Source of the DNA: Capitulum mitella
Lineage: Eukaryota; Arthropoda; Thecostraca; Pollicipedomorpha; Pollicipedidae
Assembly (NCBI GenBank): GCA_030062745.1
Contig: CP099845.1
Span: forward strand, 18,454,903 to 18,518,902
Length of the DNA: 64,000 bases
Direction: 5' to 3'
Shown: in pieces, positions 45,527 through 56,187 of the stretch
How positions within the stretch are numbered: position 1 is the first letter of the stretch
Layout of the letters: each line of letters starts with the position of its first letter
Made by a program: the position numbers and the translations under genes
Notes under the pieces: generated by a model
The model's input: only the letters and a program-made list of their open reading frames with translations
What the model was told of the DNA's origin: nothing
Databases searched by the model: none

Positions 45527-46723
45527 CGCCCCCTCTCCCCGTACATTTCTTAGATATCTCCCAAGCAAATCAACGTAGCGTCTTGAAACTTTCTGTGCCT
45601 TTTCTTACATCAGCTGTGAAAATATTGAAGAAATAGAAACGAGGCTATTTTAAGTCACTTCTTAATAATGTCCAAGGACAATTATGTTGTGCGATTCGAC
45701 GTTCAATTTTATTTCGGCGCCGTGCTGTCGGTGCTTTTACAATGTATGGTGGTAATGGCTTTCATTGTATATCAGCACGATCTGGGACTTCAGTGTGGAG
45801 CTGCTCTGACCTTATGCTAGATCGTCCTAGGTCAAATATGTATTTTTCTTATCCCGGATCCAGCAAGAATACATTTTAGAAAAGGAACTCAATAAACTGG
45901 TTTTTGGATAAGGCCAGAAGACCATCGAATTTTCTCGCAACAAATTGCAAGTACAACTAACACAGCAGTTCTCTTATAACAGTGCAACATTTTTTTCGCA
46001 TTTTGGCCGTTGTTAGCTTTATGCCGGTTTCAGCTTAGTCAGTGCAGTGGCGGCGTCTGTCTGATGTTCTGGATGGCCGGTATGGAGGTATCGGCCTTTG
46101 CAATTTATGCAACGTTTCGCAGAAATATGCGAAATGGGACAAACTGATTTGTATGGGCATCCAGAGATGTTAGATGGAGGTCACTGGCGTACTCCGTGTT
46201 TGAAACTACAAAGTGTTGCAATATTGCAAGTGCACAATAATTGGCTATTTTGTTTTCACACTTTTGTTTTCACAAAAAAACACAATTTTGTTTTCCTTTT
46301 TAGGATTTCCAGTTCAAATGGGCCAGGAAACATGTGTTGCGTGACATGTTATAACGTGCCTCAAATTTGACCTAACCTGACACTGAACAACCTCGGGTCA
46401 GGTGACAGAATACGATTAATTTGTCAAACACATATTGCCACGCCAACTTCAGTCTCAGCCTGCTCTTCATTGTGATTAGGCGGCTCTTGAGGAAATGGTC
46501 ACTTTTTGTGTTAACCTGGCCTGTGATGCCATCAGTTACCAAAAAGTAAAACATGCATATATCGCAGGACCAAAAGGTTCAGAGGTAGCGACTGTCGTTT
46601 GAATCGGTCGAATCAGACGACTGGTTCTTGAGATAGACAGGGCGCGGGGTGCGGGGGGGGGGGTAAACACCACCCCCTTTCCCAGTCAACGGAAGATAGC
46701 GAAATACCCCAGTCAATGTCGGG
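45527..46723 (+). mobile_element. Related TTAA element TT3 (1197 bp)
   Basis: Starts at the same TTAA (45523-45526) that ends TT1 copy B, and finishes at GTCGGG before TCAA, a worn TTAA. The left part carries the shared box (ACGTAGCGTCTTGAAACTTT, about 45570). The right part matches TT1 before its hairpin (CGACTGTCGTTTG, TTCTTGAGAT) and has a GGGGGG-TAAACA-CCCCC hairpin about 50 bp from the end. Same length class as TT1 and TT2, but the middle is different. Terminal inverted repeats are poor. Confidence 0.65.
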
Positions 46724-46727
46724 TCAA

Positions 46728-47329
46728 TATGCCTACCAGTAAGACACCTTGAGGGATGCATGACGATCGCCCACGACGAGCATGACTCTCTCGTCCTGCG
46801 TTACATTGTTACTTTCACGTAATGCATTTTGCAATGCGAAATAATATTTATCGATCGATTTCAGTCTTCAGCGTTCGAAGAACTGCGGGTTTTAACGTCA
46901 CGCGCGCCAGTGAGATTGTTCGGTGTTCGGTGCCATTACTTAGTGTTTCAAAAACACCCATGGAAAAATAGGCGTGAGGGCGAAAACGTTACTCCGGGAG
47001 TAGTTAGTTACGTGGAGGAAAATGCTCGCAAGCTTACGCATTGCAAATACAAACACAAAACAAAAAAGGAATGAGCCATCCTCTAATTGAAACTGCATGA
47101 TTCGGTGCCCTAGGATTACGAAGCCTCCAGAAAGCGTCATGGACGGGCCACTCAGTTCGATTTTTCTGCTGTCTGAAGTAAGCTTTACTCGGCCTTCGTC
47201 CTCGCTCGGGACCAGTTCAAATGGCATGTACTCCGAATGTGCAAAATGGGCGAAACGTTAAGATGGCGCCAAATCGCGGCTTATTTACCCGTCGAACCCA
47301 AAAATGGCTCTTTTATTCCTGGAACGACT
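46728..47329. other. No gene seen
   Basis: AT-rich to neutral DNA with short chance frames only. Confidence 0.6.
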
Positions 47330-48200
47330 CTTTTTTGGTAAACTGATTTCACTCCGTACATCAGCAGGTGTACCACTGGCCGTATGGCCTCGAGACGCAT
47401 CAGCTTGAAGCGAACGGATAATCGCATGACACACAGCGCCTTTCAGTGCGCGCGGCGCGAGCGACGGAAATGCGAAGAGCTGTTTTTGGGCGTTTTCAAG
47501 GTTTGGGTGTGGTGCTTGCAATCCAGAGATCACAGCTACACGGGAAAAAGCGCCGCAGTGTAGCTCAATGTGCCGGCTTTCGTGCGTACCGAAAACCCAA
47601 AGGCCCTGGATCACGGTTCGGGCGCCATCATGTCTTGAAGCAAACGACGCACTCATTCTAAAGTTTTTATCGATTCCTCTTCAGTATCGCAAAGAGACTC
47701 TTGACTTTTTGTAATGAAGATCACGTCGACGCGTAACACGTTCTTTTGTATTCCACACCAACCCAAAACATCATCGTATTTTATTGTAGTATGACTGAAA
47801 AAGATCTTTTGTTAAAGTCCTGCGTGCTCTTACTCTGGTTCATCGCAAAAAAATGCAAACATGCCGATTGCAGTCGCTGGTTAAATTCTCAGCAAAATAA
47901 TCTAAATGGCGCATGTAAGACTCAAAACCTAAGATCCGCGTGGTCAAAAACTTGGCACATTTCGTTGTCGACAAGTCTTGGTTTTGAGAAGATTTCTTGC
48001 CCGTCCAGGGACAGTGACTGGAAATGGATATCCTCTCAAAATGTAGGTGTGTCGTTCATGGGCAAAGAGTAAAATGTCCCTTTCCCATGTTTTCATCTTT
48101 TGTGTCGAACGTAGAGACAATCAGCAACATCAGATCGCCATAGTAAAATGCGAAATAAAAATGTGCATTTGGAAACGGGTCTGTCACGCGCAGGAGCATC
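47330..48200. repeat. Diverged tandem duplication, unit 1
   Basis: Aligns in the same direction with 48590-49460, offset about 1.26 kb. Shared landmarks in order are AATCGCATG near 47420, TGGTGCTTGCAATCCAGAGATC near 47510 (against GGTGCTGGCGATCCAGAGATC), CGTTCTTTTGT near 47740, GCAGTCGCTGG near 47870 and GACTGGAAATGGATATC near 48015. Not obviously coding. Confidence 0.7.
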
Positions 48201-48589
48201 CATCAAGGAGCGCGTTACCGTCAAGACAACCCTCGCCCCCAAGCCCAAAATCAACTTAAGATCTCAAAGGTCATACTGCTTCGAAACCGATGCTATTGGG
48301 AATCGGGCGGTTCATTATTCATAAACCTTGCATAACGAAGCAAGCGATAAGCCCTAGTCTATATGCTGCATGAACAAAGAATATCTGCTTTTTTGTCTGT
48401 CGGGAATATGCGCTCCGGTCCAGAGCTCAAACGGGCGACCGATCTGCACGTGCCGCACGCCGTTCGAAAGTTCTCGCGCTCTACCAGTGAATCGGCTAAA
48501 TTTCGTCACGCTGCGAGCCGTCGTTGGCTCGAGAACTTCAAGAACTTTTTTAACCCATTGCAATAACAGTTAAAACGAGAATAATCGAC

Positions 48590-49460
48590 AGAATCAAACA
48601 CGGTTTCGCTTCCGGCGAGATTTTGGCAATTACGGGTCGGACCGACTCGAAATGCGTCAATTTGGGACGAGGATTGAACGGGCAATCGCATGTCGCACAG
48701 CACGTTTCAGTGGACACGGCACATGCTACGTGCAAACGGTGGTAGTACGAAAAAGCCGCTTCTGCGCATTTCGAACATTAGGCATGGTGCTGGCGATCCA
48801 GAGATCGCAGCGACTTGGAAAAAGCTTGGCAGCTTTATGTATCGCCTTTCGTTTCCAAAAGCCTCCTGCCCACGGCTTGGGCGTCACGCTGCCTGGAGGA
48901 GGATCATGCTCTGATTTTCTAACTTTTTGTCGACGCCACTTTAATATCGTACAGAAGCCACTGAATTCTTAAAATAGCAATCACATCGGCGTAAAGTCCG
49001 TTCTTTTGTGCTCAATATCAGTGCAAAACCCGATCGTATTTCACCGTGCTTCGATTGCTCTCCATCTTTCCGTAGTCTTGCGCATCCTAATGCAGTTTTT
49101 AAACGAATCACGTACCGGCTGCAGTCGCTGGATAAATTAACAGTCAAATGGGCCAACCGACTCTCGCACTACTCAATGTCTGGGATCTACTTTGTAAAAA
49201 AATGGCCAGTTTCTAATTCCAAAGCCGTCTCAGTTCCAGCAAGCTGTATCGGCGACCCAAGATCAGAGACTCCAAATGAATATCGTCTCGAAAGAAACTG
49301 AACGCCCAATCGTACGGCATCATGCAGCAATTGGCCAATTTTACGTTGTGATGAAAAGATGGAAAAATGAAATGGAACGATGCCATTCGAATGTCTCCAA
49401 AGGCTTCTCGTAGCCCTCTGTATGACCAAAACTTTAACGTTCCGGACTACAGTTTGGCAC
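48590..49460. repeat. Diverged tandem duplication, unit 2
   Basis: Second copy of the preceding unit, with the same landmarks near 48680, 48780, 48995, 49120 and 49270. The spacing is collinear with small indels. Confidence 0.7.
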
Positions 49461-49843
49461 AATATAGTTCAGAAAGCTGGAACATATAGTTGAACAAGTG
49501 GCGTCACGTGCTTCCATCTGCGTTTAAACTTTTGTCTTCAGTAACGAGGAGTGTGGCCCATGGTGTCATGACTTCTGCACTTGGGGCGTTTCTCGGGTCA
49601 AGGTCATCTTAGATTAACATCATGGCTTAAGATCACTTACCGTTGTGTCCTTGTATTGATACACGGGGAGTAGTGCAGCAATCGGAAGCACTGATTTAAA
49701 TATAATCGGTAGTTTCAGTCCCCACGTATCGTCAGAAGTCACTTTCGGCCCCTCATAAATGTCCTAGCTGACTCCCCTGACAATGAAAACCAGAATCCAC
49801 TGTCATGACTTTTGTGACCGCTTTTTAGGTGCATGTGAATTAA

Positions 49844-51041
49844 CCCGCCCCCGACGAGGGGGACGGTTGACCGCCCCCTGAGGTTTTTTTGGGATTGCGA
49901 GAGAACGAACAAACGCAGCGCCACGAAACTTCGCGTACCTTTTGCTTCATCATTTTTACACCTTGTGTGAAAGCTATGACCTCACGTCAAGTCAGGCGTC
50001 TGACCTAGGTCAGGTCAAACGGACCTATGTCCAAAAACGCTTAGCGCCCTGTAAAGTTTTTTGGAAAACAAGATATTACAATAATATTTTTAGGCATTAT
50101 TGATCTTCATAGATGCACTGGTATCTTAGATTTTTCGGAGTTTTCTTGGTCACTAACCTTAGGTCAAGCCTTTTTCTAAGACATGTTGTCGTTTTTTACG
50201 GAAATTGTCGGAATTTTTCATAACATTTTTAGTGTGGAGTGAAGCAGACATCTCGTTACCGTCATTGGGCAACATATCAATGACTTCCAGCCATTGACCT
50301 GAGGTCAGGTCACGAATAACTGTTGTGGGCTAAAATGTACCACCGTCAAAATTAGCGATGAATTACTCAGAATGGGTAGAAAATTGCAGAACTGGCTTTC
50401 ACAGACGTAAGTCATACCAAGAACTTCAAAAAGTTCCAAAAAATTGCATATTTTGGAAATAAACAGGTTCTCGAAAATAAAATTCTGCCGATTGTGTAGC
50501 TTTGTAACTAATGAATTTTTCCAAAATTTAAGCATGCGAAACCATCACTAGAACCACTAAGACCAATAAAATTTAAATGGATAGGATTATATCGCGAAAA
50601 TAAAGGAACACTAAAATAAGTTCACGTTAATTTCTTACTGCATACGGCTGCGGCGCCCGCCGACAATCGGCGTGAAAATTCCCGTGTCTTTAACTCAGCG
50701 TTTCGGCGTATATCATGAACAAATCTGAGAAATTAGACGTGTACCTGCATCTGCGGACCTGTACTTGTGCGTTTGAGCCTTTACTTATGCGTTATTAGTC
50801 ACAGCCCTTTAGTATCACACCGTTTCTCGTTCTCATGTATTCGGCTATGAGAAAACATATATGGGACGTAAATTGCTTACACATATCCAAAACTGCAAAT
50901 GAGACCAGTTTCGAGCTCTACTCTTTACAAGCTTTCCAACTGTGTGCTTCTTTTTGTCGTGCGACCAACCGTGCGTGAGTTAGGGGGGCGGTCAACCGCC
51001 CCCCAGTCGGCCGTGATCGCCGACCCACGGTCGTACGCGGG
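49844..51041 (+). mobile_element. TTAA-flanked transposon TT2, full-length (1198 bp)
   Basis: TTAA at 49840-49843 and 51042-51045. It begins CCCGCCCCCG and ends CGTACGCGGG. The hairpin GGGGGACGG-TTGA-CCGCCCCC lies near the left end, and the perfect GGGGGGCGGT-CA-ACCGCCCCCC about 50 bp from the right end. The shared box is at 49912-49948. AGGTCA half-sites include TGACCTAGGTCA (50001-50012) and TGACCT-G-AGGTCA (50295-50307). The interior differs from TT1. No coding capacity. Confidence 0.88.
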
Positions 51042-51191
51042 TTAAAAAATTTGGAATTGGTGATCACTGTGTAGCCAACGGAGCAAGCTATTCGCTCGTT
51101 GTTGTTTCACTGTTTTATGACATGTTTCCAAACGGCTGGGGCAGGCGCACAAGCCGCTGATACCAGCCCCATGTACTGTCGAAGGTAGCTA

Positions 51192-51473
51192 AATGGCAAA
51201 TGCTGGTGAGGGTTAACGGTCAGAGATGCAGCGTTACGAAGCGTACACATTTCGTAATACTGCATCTCTGTTTCACCCTTGGTTTCCGTTAAACACAGAA
51301 CTACAGCCATGTGTTCATTCCTTGCTGGGTCGCTCAACAATACGATTGTCAATAAGTGCTGTCGACGGGTTCTCTCTTACAACGTAACCCTACAAGTAAC
51401 ATCTAAAATAACACAAACAGAACGAAGTTTAGAGTTTAGATGACGCCAAGCGGAGCAAAAACGGCTTTATAAA
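51192..51473 (+). repeat. Hairpin-bearing dispersed repeat R5, copy 1
   Basis: Aligns with 55898-56187. The core at 51221-51270 folds as CAGAGATGCAG / TTACGAA / 10-nt loop / TTCGTAA / CTGCATCTCTG, an 11+7-bp stem with a small internal mismatch. Confidence 0.85.
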
Positions 51474-51639
51474 CGAAAACATGTTCAGTCCTAGTTCACA
51501 GTCGGGTTTCATTTCTGGGAGAACCCATGTCGGGTACAGAAAACTCACGAAAATATGCTCATGTTTCAAAAGCATGCGCAAAACCCGCAACCCAAGGGGT
51601 CACCCTTTCTTGCACTGGTCAAAAACACCGGGAATCGAG

Positions 51640-52100
51640 CCTTCTACGAATCCCCCACCCCGAGTGGCCGAACCGCTCGTCCACGGTTGCGAGCCGGCTC
51701 GGGGCCGCCACCCCATCTGAAGACGTTCAGCGATGGGAGGGGCGGGCGGGCGCGCGGACCGCGGCGGGCCCACCTGGACTCCTCTGCCCACCTGCGCCAG
51801 CCCGGTATGCGGCACGCCCACCGCCGGTAAGGGCGCTCGGCCGGCGCGGCCGCGCGCGAGACGCACCCTTGGCGGCGCCCGGCGGCCGCGCAGACTGCCC
51901 GGCTCCGGCGGCGCCCGGCGGCGACAGGCGCGCGCCCAGGAATCCCGGCCGGGCGTCCAAAAAACGCCTCCGACGCCGCTTTTTGCGGCGCGGCCGGCCG
52001 CTGGGACCGGTCCAGCGGTCTGGCCGCTCTACGCGAGCGGGGCGGAGCGGTCACCCGGGCAGAGTGGCCACCCGGGCAGAGTGGCCAGCAGGACGGTGGT
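51640..52100. other. CpG island with an 18-bp duplication
   Basis: CpG-rich, with open frames on both strands and no domain. CACCCGGGCAGAGTGGCC occurs twice in tandem near 52050-52086. Confidence 0.55.
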
Positions 52101-53461
52101 CAACAGAACACACCACTCACTAGCGGGACATCCTGACGGCGATGAGCTGGATCTGATCATCGATCCAGCAACAATGACCAGCCTCAACAACCACACTTGA
52201 TGCGTGGGGCGGGGAAACGCGTAACAACGCAATAATGCGAGATTTTGAAATTGAAGTATTCAGTTTAGAAACGAAATCTCCTCTCGTGCTTCGCGTTTCA
52301 AATCCGGGTACGCCCGGCGCTGGCAGTGCCGGCATCATCAACCTTAAGGAGATGATGTTGACTTACGCTCACAAGCTGCCGCCACTATCGCTTCTGCATG
52401 CAAGACTAAACGCTTAAGCTGAAAATCGGCGCGTTGTCTTCAACTGAACTTTGCGGGTTTCCATTCATGGCCTTGGCACGTGTTCTTACACCTGCTCAGG
52501 CTTAAGCAAAGCTGTTGTTCTGCCAGAAAAAGAGCTGCTTAATTACACCGTTGCGTGCTGGAGGCGCGAGCTACTCTCTGGTCTGCACTGCAAACGTCGA
52601 GTTATTATCTATAGTTCATGAAATTTTTAAGAGAGGATTTTGCGACAACGCCCGAGGCTACGCCTGCAGGCTTGTATGTTCTTGATCACAGCGGTTTTCA
52701 GTGCGCGACGATCTCGACGGAAAACTAAACGGTGAAAGACTGTCATCGAGGGGATACAAATGGGGAGTTCAAAGCAAAATTCGCCAGTCACCAGATGACC
52801 CTGCGTGCCAAAACCTCAAGATGCCATGAATATAAAAGAAGACGCCTTGAATGTCTATTCATTTTTATAATGATATCCAATATTTAATTTCATGCCCCAA
52901 AGTTTAGTATACCTGTATACCTACGCAAAAACACATCGCTGTAATGTGAACGTTTAGGGCAATGCAAGGCAAATGCCGGACAAGGGCGATCAGGAGCTCA
53001 GTCAAAGCTAACGTAGGTTCTTCTGAAATCAAAACGTCCAGAACAGAATAATCCAGGGTAGCTTATTTTGACAGGCAAGCAGCAAGGCTCAGTTTCAGTT
53101 TTTTGCCCTATTCCTATACCAATAACGGTAGTACACATTTCCCTTTGGGGAGGTGGCTTATTCGCCATCCTCCCCCGAGATCTCGAGAACTGTCCATCCG
53201 ACTTCATCGCAACATCAGTCAATCGATTTATCCAAGACGTAAGCTACTTAGTTATTTAAAGGTTTTCGAAGCCTGTTAAGGAATTGGTACAGGGCAGAAA
53301 TGTTAGAAATGGGGTATTTTTTACTTGTTTTGAGCTCCGATGCTTATCTACGGATTTTGACGCTGAGGCATAAATAATCAATCGGAGTTTATTCTTTAAT
53401 CCATAAATTTAGAATTTTGAGGAGATCTATAGTCATTCATAGTGGCTGGAAAATGGAAGAT

Positions 53462-53507
53462 GTATATATATATATATATATATATCTTCCATATATATAT
53501 TTATATT

Positions 53508-53550
<43 letters not shown>
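53462..53550. repeat. TA microsatellite
   Basis: Long TATA runs with a short ATCTTCCATATATA interruption, at the join between TT1-D sequence and the nested TT2 fragment. Confidence 0.95.
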
Positions 53551-53551
<1 letters not shown>

Positions 53552-53907
53552 CACAACATGTCTTAGAAATGGGATTAACCTTAGGTCAATGACCCGGAAA
53601 ATTCCGACAAATCTGATATGGCAGATTCACTGTAAAGATCACTAGTTCCTGAAAGTATTATTGTGACATTTTGTTTTCCGAAAAAGTTACAGGGCGCTAG
53701 ACTTTTTTGAACATAGGTCCGTTTGACATGACCTGGGTTAGGGACCTGACCTGACCTGGGGTCAAAAGTTTGACACAAGGTGTAAAAATGATGAAGCAAA
53801 AGGTACACAAAGTTTCGTGGTTGTGTGTTTGTTTGTTCTCTCGCAATCCCAGGAAAACCTGAGGGAGGGCGGTCAACTGCCCCCCCCCCCCCCGGCGGGG
53901 GCGGGTT
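53551..53907 (-). mobile_element. TT2 fragment nested in TT1 copy D
   Basis: In minus sense it begins TTAACCCGCCCCCGCC (plus strand GGCGGGGGCGGGTTAA ending 53907), followed by the TT2 left hairpin and shared box. It runs to the equivalent of about 50195 in the full copy, where TT2 sequence gives way to the TA repeat. It contains AGGTCA-A-TGACCC at 53583-53595. Confidence 0.8.
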
Positions 53908-54140
53908 AAAAGAATAGATAGGAAAATTGACCAAGTTTCATGAAGCTGCTTCAAAAAACCTGGAAAAGCGAGCAGAAAATTGAAGGGGGCTTCTGAAGGC
54001 GGCGCCCCTTTCCTCATACGGGAATAGGTTACAGAATATCCATTCTGATGCATTTCTGGAATTAAATTTAGCCTCGTCTTCGAGTTCAGGCACCGGTGAG
54101 GCGTCTCAGCTATAAAAAACTTTGGAATATAGAGACTTAA

Positions 54141-55339
54141 CCCTATTCCCGGCAGGGGGCTAAATCCACCCCTTCAGGTTTTTCACTTGCCAATTCCAGG
54201 CTTTTCGATGTAGCTTTACGAAACTGAATTACTTTTCCTAGCTATTTTTTCTAAGCACTGTGACAGAATTTCGAAATTCTATTTTGCTTAGGGACGGAGT
54301 CAGGCAACGTTTTTGGGAGGCACCCCACACCATTTTTGGCCTTGTTGAGGGTAAAATAAAAATGACTGCCAAAACTAGCGTTTTTAAGATAGAACCTAAA
54401 ACTTTGCATGGATGTATAGCTAAACAGTTGGGCAACGTGCAAATATGATTTTGTTCATCTGAGGCCACGTAATAAGGTTAGGTCAAGGCCAAAAGTCCAA
54501 ATTTGGTTTCATAGTAATAATTCGGCGTTATCTTTTGAAATGACAAACCCGGAATATATATGACATAGAAAGGTGCCCTCTAATTGTGTATCGAGTTTTA
54601 GCTTGCTATCACGTCGGGTCACGGAGCTATGATCTAAAATGTCACTGCGCGTCGCCTATATCACAAAAGTCGTAAAATGGAATTTTTGAAATAGAGTGAA
54701 TTCAAATGATTGAAAACGCTTACAGATAATATTAAATGCACAGGAGCTCATTCCAAGTGACTCCGAGGTCAGTAGAGATCATTTAAGGTCAAAGGTCACA
54801 AGTTGATCTGAAGACCATGTGACAATGACAGTTCCCCTTTTTAATGTCCCTGACACGGCCTATGCTAACATTATACAAACACTGTAATACGATCTGCACT
54901 TCTTTAGCATAACATGAGTAGCAGAAGCCAAAAAAGTGCTTTTGCCTTTTTTGTTCATTTAGTTGTTGAGAAACTAATCCTCCTATTTTTAAAATCCTGA
55001 GAACGCCGATGAATTTTCTAACAATTTGAAATGTATGGACCAATAGTAAAAGTCCCATTCATAATCTCTTGATTCATGCCAGTTTCATGAAAATCGGTCC
55101 ATAAACAATGGAGTTACAAGAGGTCCAAAAATATTCCTAATTTTGACGATTTTGCCCCCTATATCCACCCTTTCCAAAATTTTGACGACACCTTTGTATA
55201 AAAATGTACTTTACGTCATGGCAAATCGATTGCCGTTTGTTGCGATAAAATCGGATGTGTTGTTCTCGAGATCTCAGCGGGGGGTCGAATCCGTCCCTGC
55301 CGGGAATCGGCCATACCGTCCAGCCCTCCGGGAATATGG
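54141..55339 (+). mobile_element. TTAA-flanked transposon TT1, copy C (1199 bp)
   Basis: TTAA at 54137-54140. The right flank is TAAA (55340-55343), a one-base decay. Begins CCCTATTCCCGG and ends CCGGGAATATGG. Collinear with copies A and B, with the same hairpins and internal box (54205-54242). Contains a perfect AGGTCA-A-AGGTCA at 54786-54798. No coding capacity. Confidence 0.9.
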
Positions 55340-55713
55340 TAAAGAAACTATAGAGATCGCATAAAAAATTCTCCATAGAATCAACAAAAATTTGTTATTC
55401 TCGTCGGATGCTCATTTCATTGTTATCGTAAATGTATTTGTAATTCATGTTATACGTCTCTTTGCCAATATGTGTCGTTAGTGCCCCTCATATGAAACGT
55501 CCGGTCAACATAAGTTTGACTGTGATACCCAGCGCCATCTGGTTTTGCAAGGACATCTGCTTCGAATATTTGAACTGTGGCTGTAACCGGCCTTGCTTAT
55601 ATGGTGATAATTTAGCACCATACAAGTGAGGAGATGACCAGGGAGCATTGCTCCGTTCAGCTTTGCAGTAACTCGGTATAGTTTTCAAGCGGGTGTTATC
55701 AAGATCAGCAGCC

Positions 55714-55731
55714 AAAAAAAAAAAAAAAAAA
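55714..55731. repeat. Poly-A tract (18 A)
   Basis: A run of 18 A with no recognised retroelement attached. Confidence 0.95.
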
Positions 55732-55897
55732 CAGCAGATGCACGGACGCCTTGGTTATGTTTTATAACGATATTTAGGCATTTTTGCAATATATTGTTGT
55801 CTTCAGAAAACAAGCCAAGAAGACTCTTTGGAATAGGCTTAACATTTTTCCGTACCTTATTTTACAGCAAATTTCTTCTAAAAAAATAATTGGTGGC

Positions 55898-56187
55898 AAT
55901 GGCAAATACTGGCGAGGGTTAACAGTCAAACAGAGATGCAGCATTACGAAGGGTACCAATTTCGTACTACTGCATCTCTGTTTCACAATTGGTTTCCGAT
56001 GAATGCAGCCCTGCGGCCATGTGCTCATTCCATGCTGGGACGCTCAACATACGATTGTTTATGCCTACCGTCGACGGATCTTCTGTTGCGAGTATAACTT
56101 AACCTTACAAATGACATCTAACATAACACAAAAAGAACAAAGCTTATAATTTAATCGACGCCACGCGGAGCAAAATGGCTTTCTAAA
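55898..56187 (+). repeat. Hairpin-bearing dispersed repeat R5, copy 2
   Basis: Same direction as copy 1. The 50-nt hairpin core is at 55931-55980. The outer 11-bp stem is identical in both copies and the loop sequence differs. Confidence 0.85.

Larger units (their letters stand above)
53106..54028 (-). mobile_element. TT1 copy D, decayed, with a nested TT2 fragment
   Basis: In minus sense it ends at 53106 (plus strand CCCTATTCCTATACC) and begins at 54028 (CGGGAATAGG on the plus strand). The TTAA flanks have decayed to TTTG and TTAC. The right-end hairpin GGGGGAGG...CCTCCCC and the ATCTCGAG stretch are clear near 53150-53190. The middle is replaced by a TA microsatellite and a TT2 fragment. 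Confidence 0.75.
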
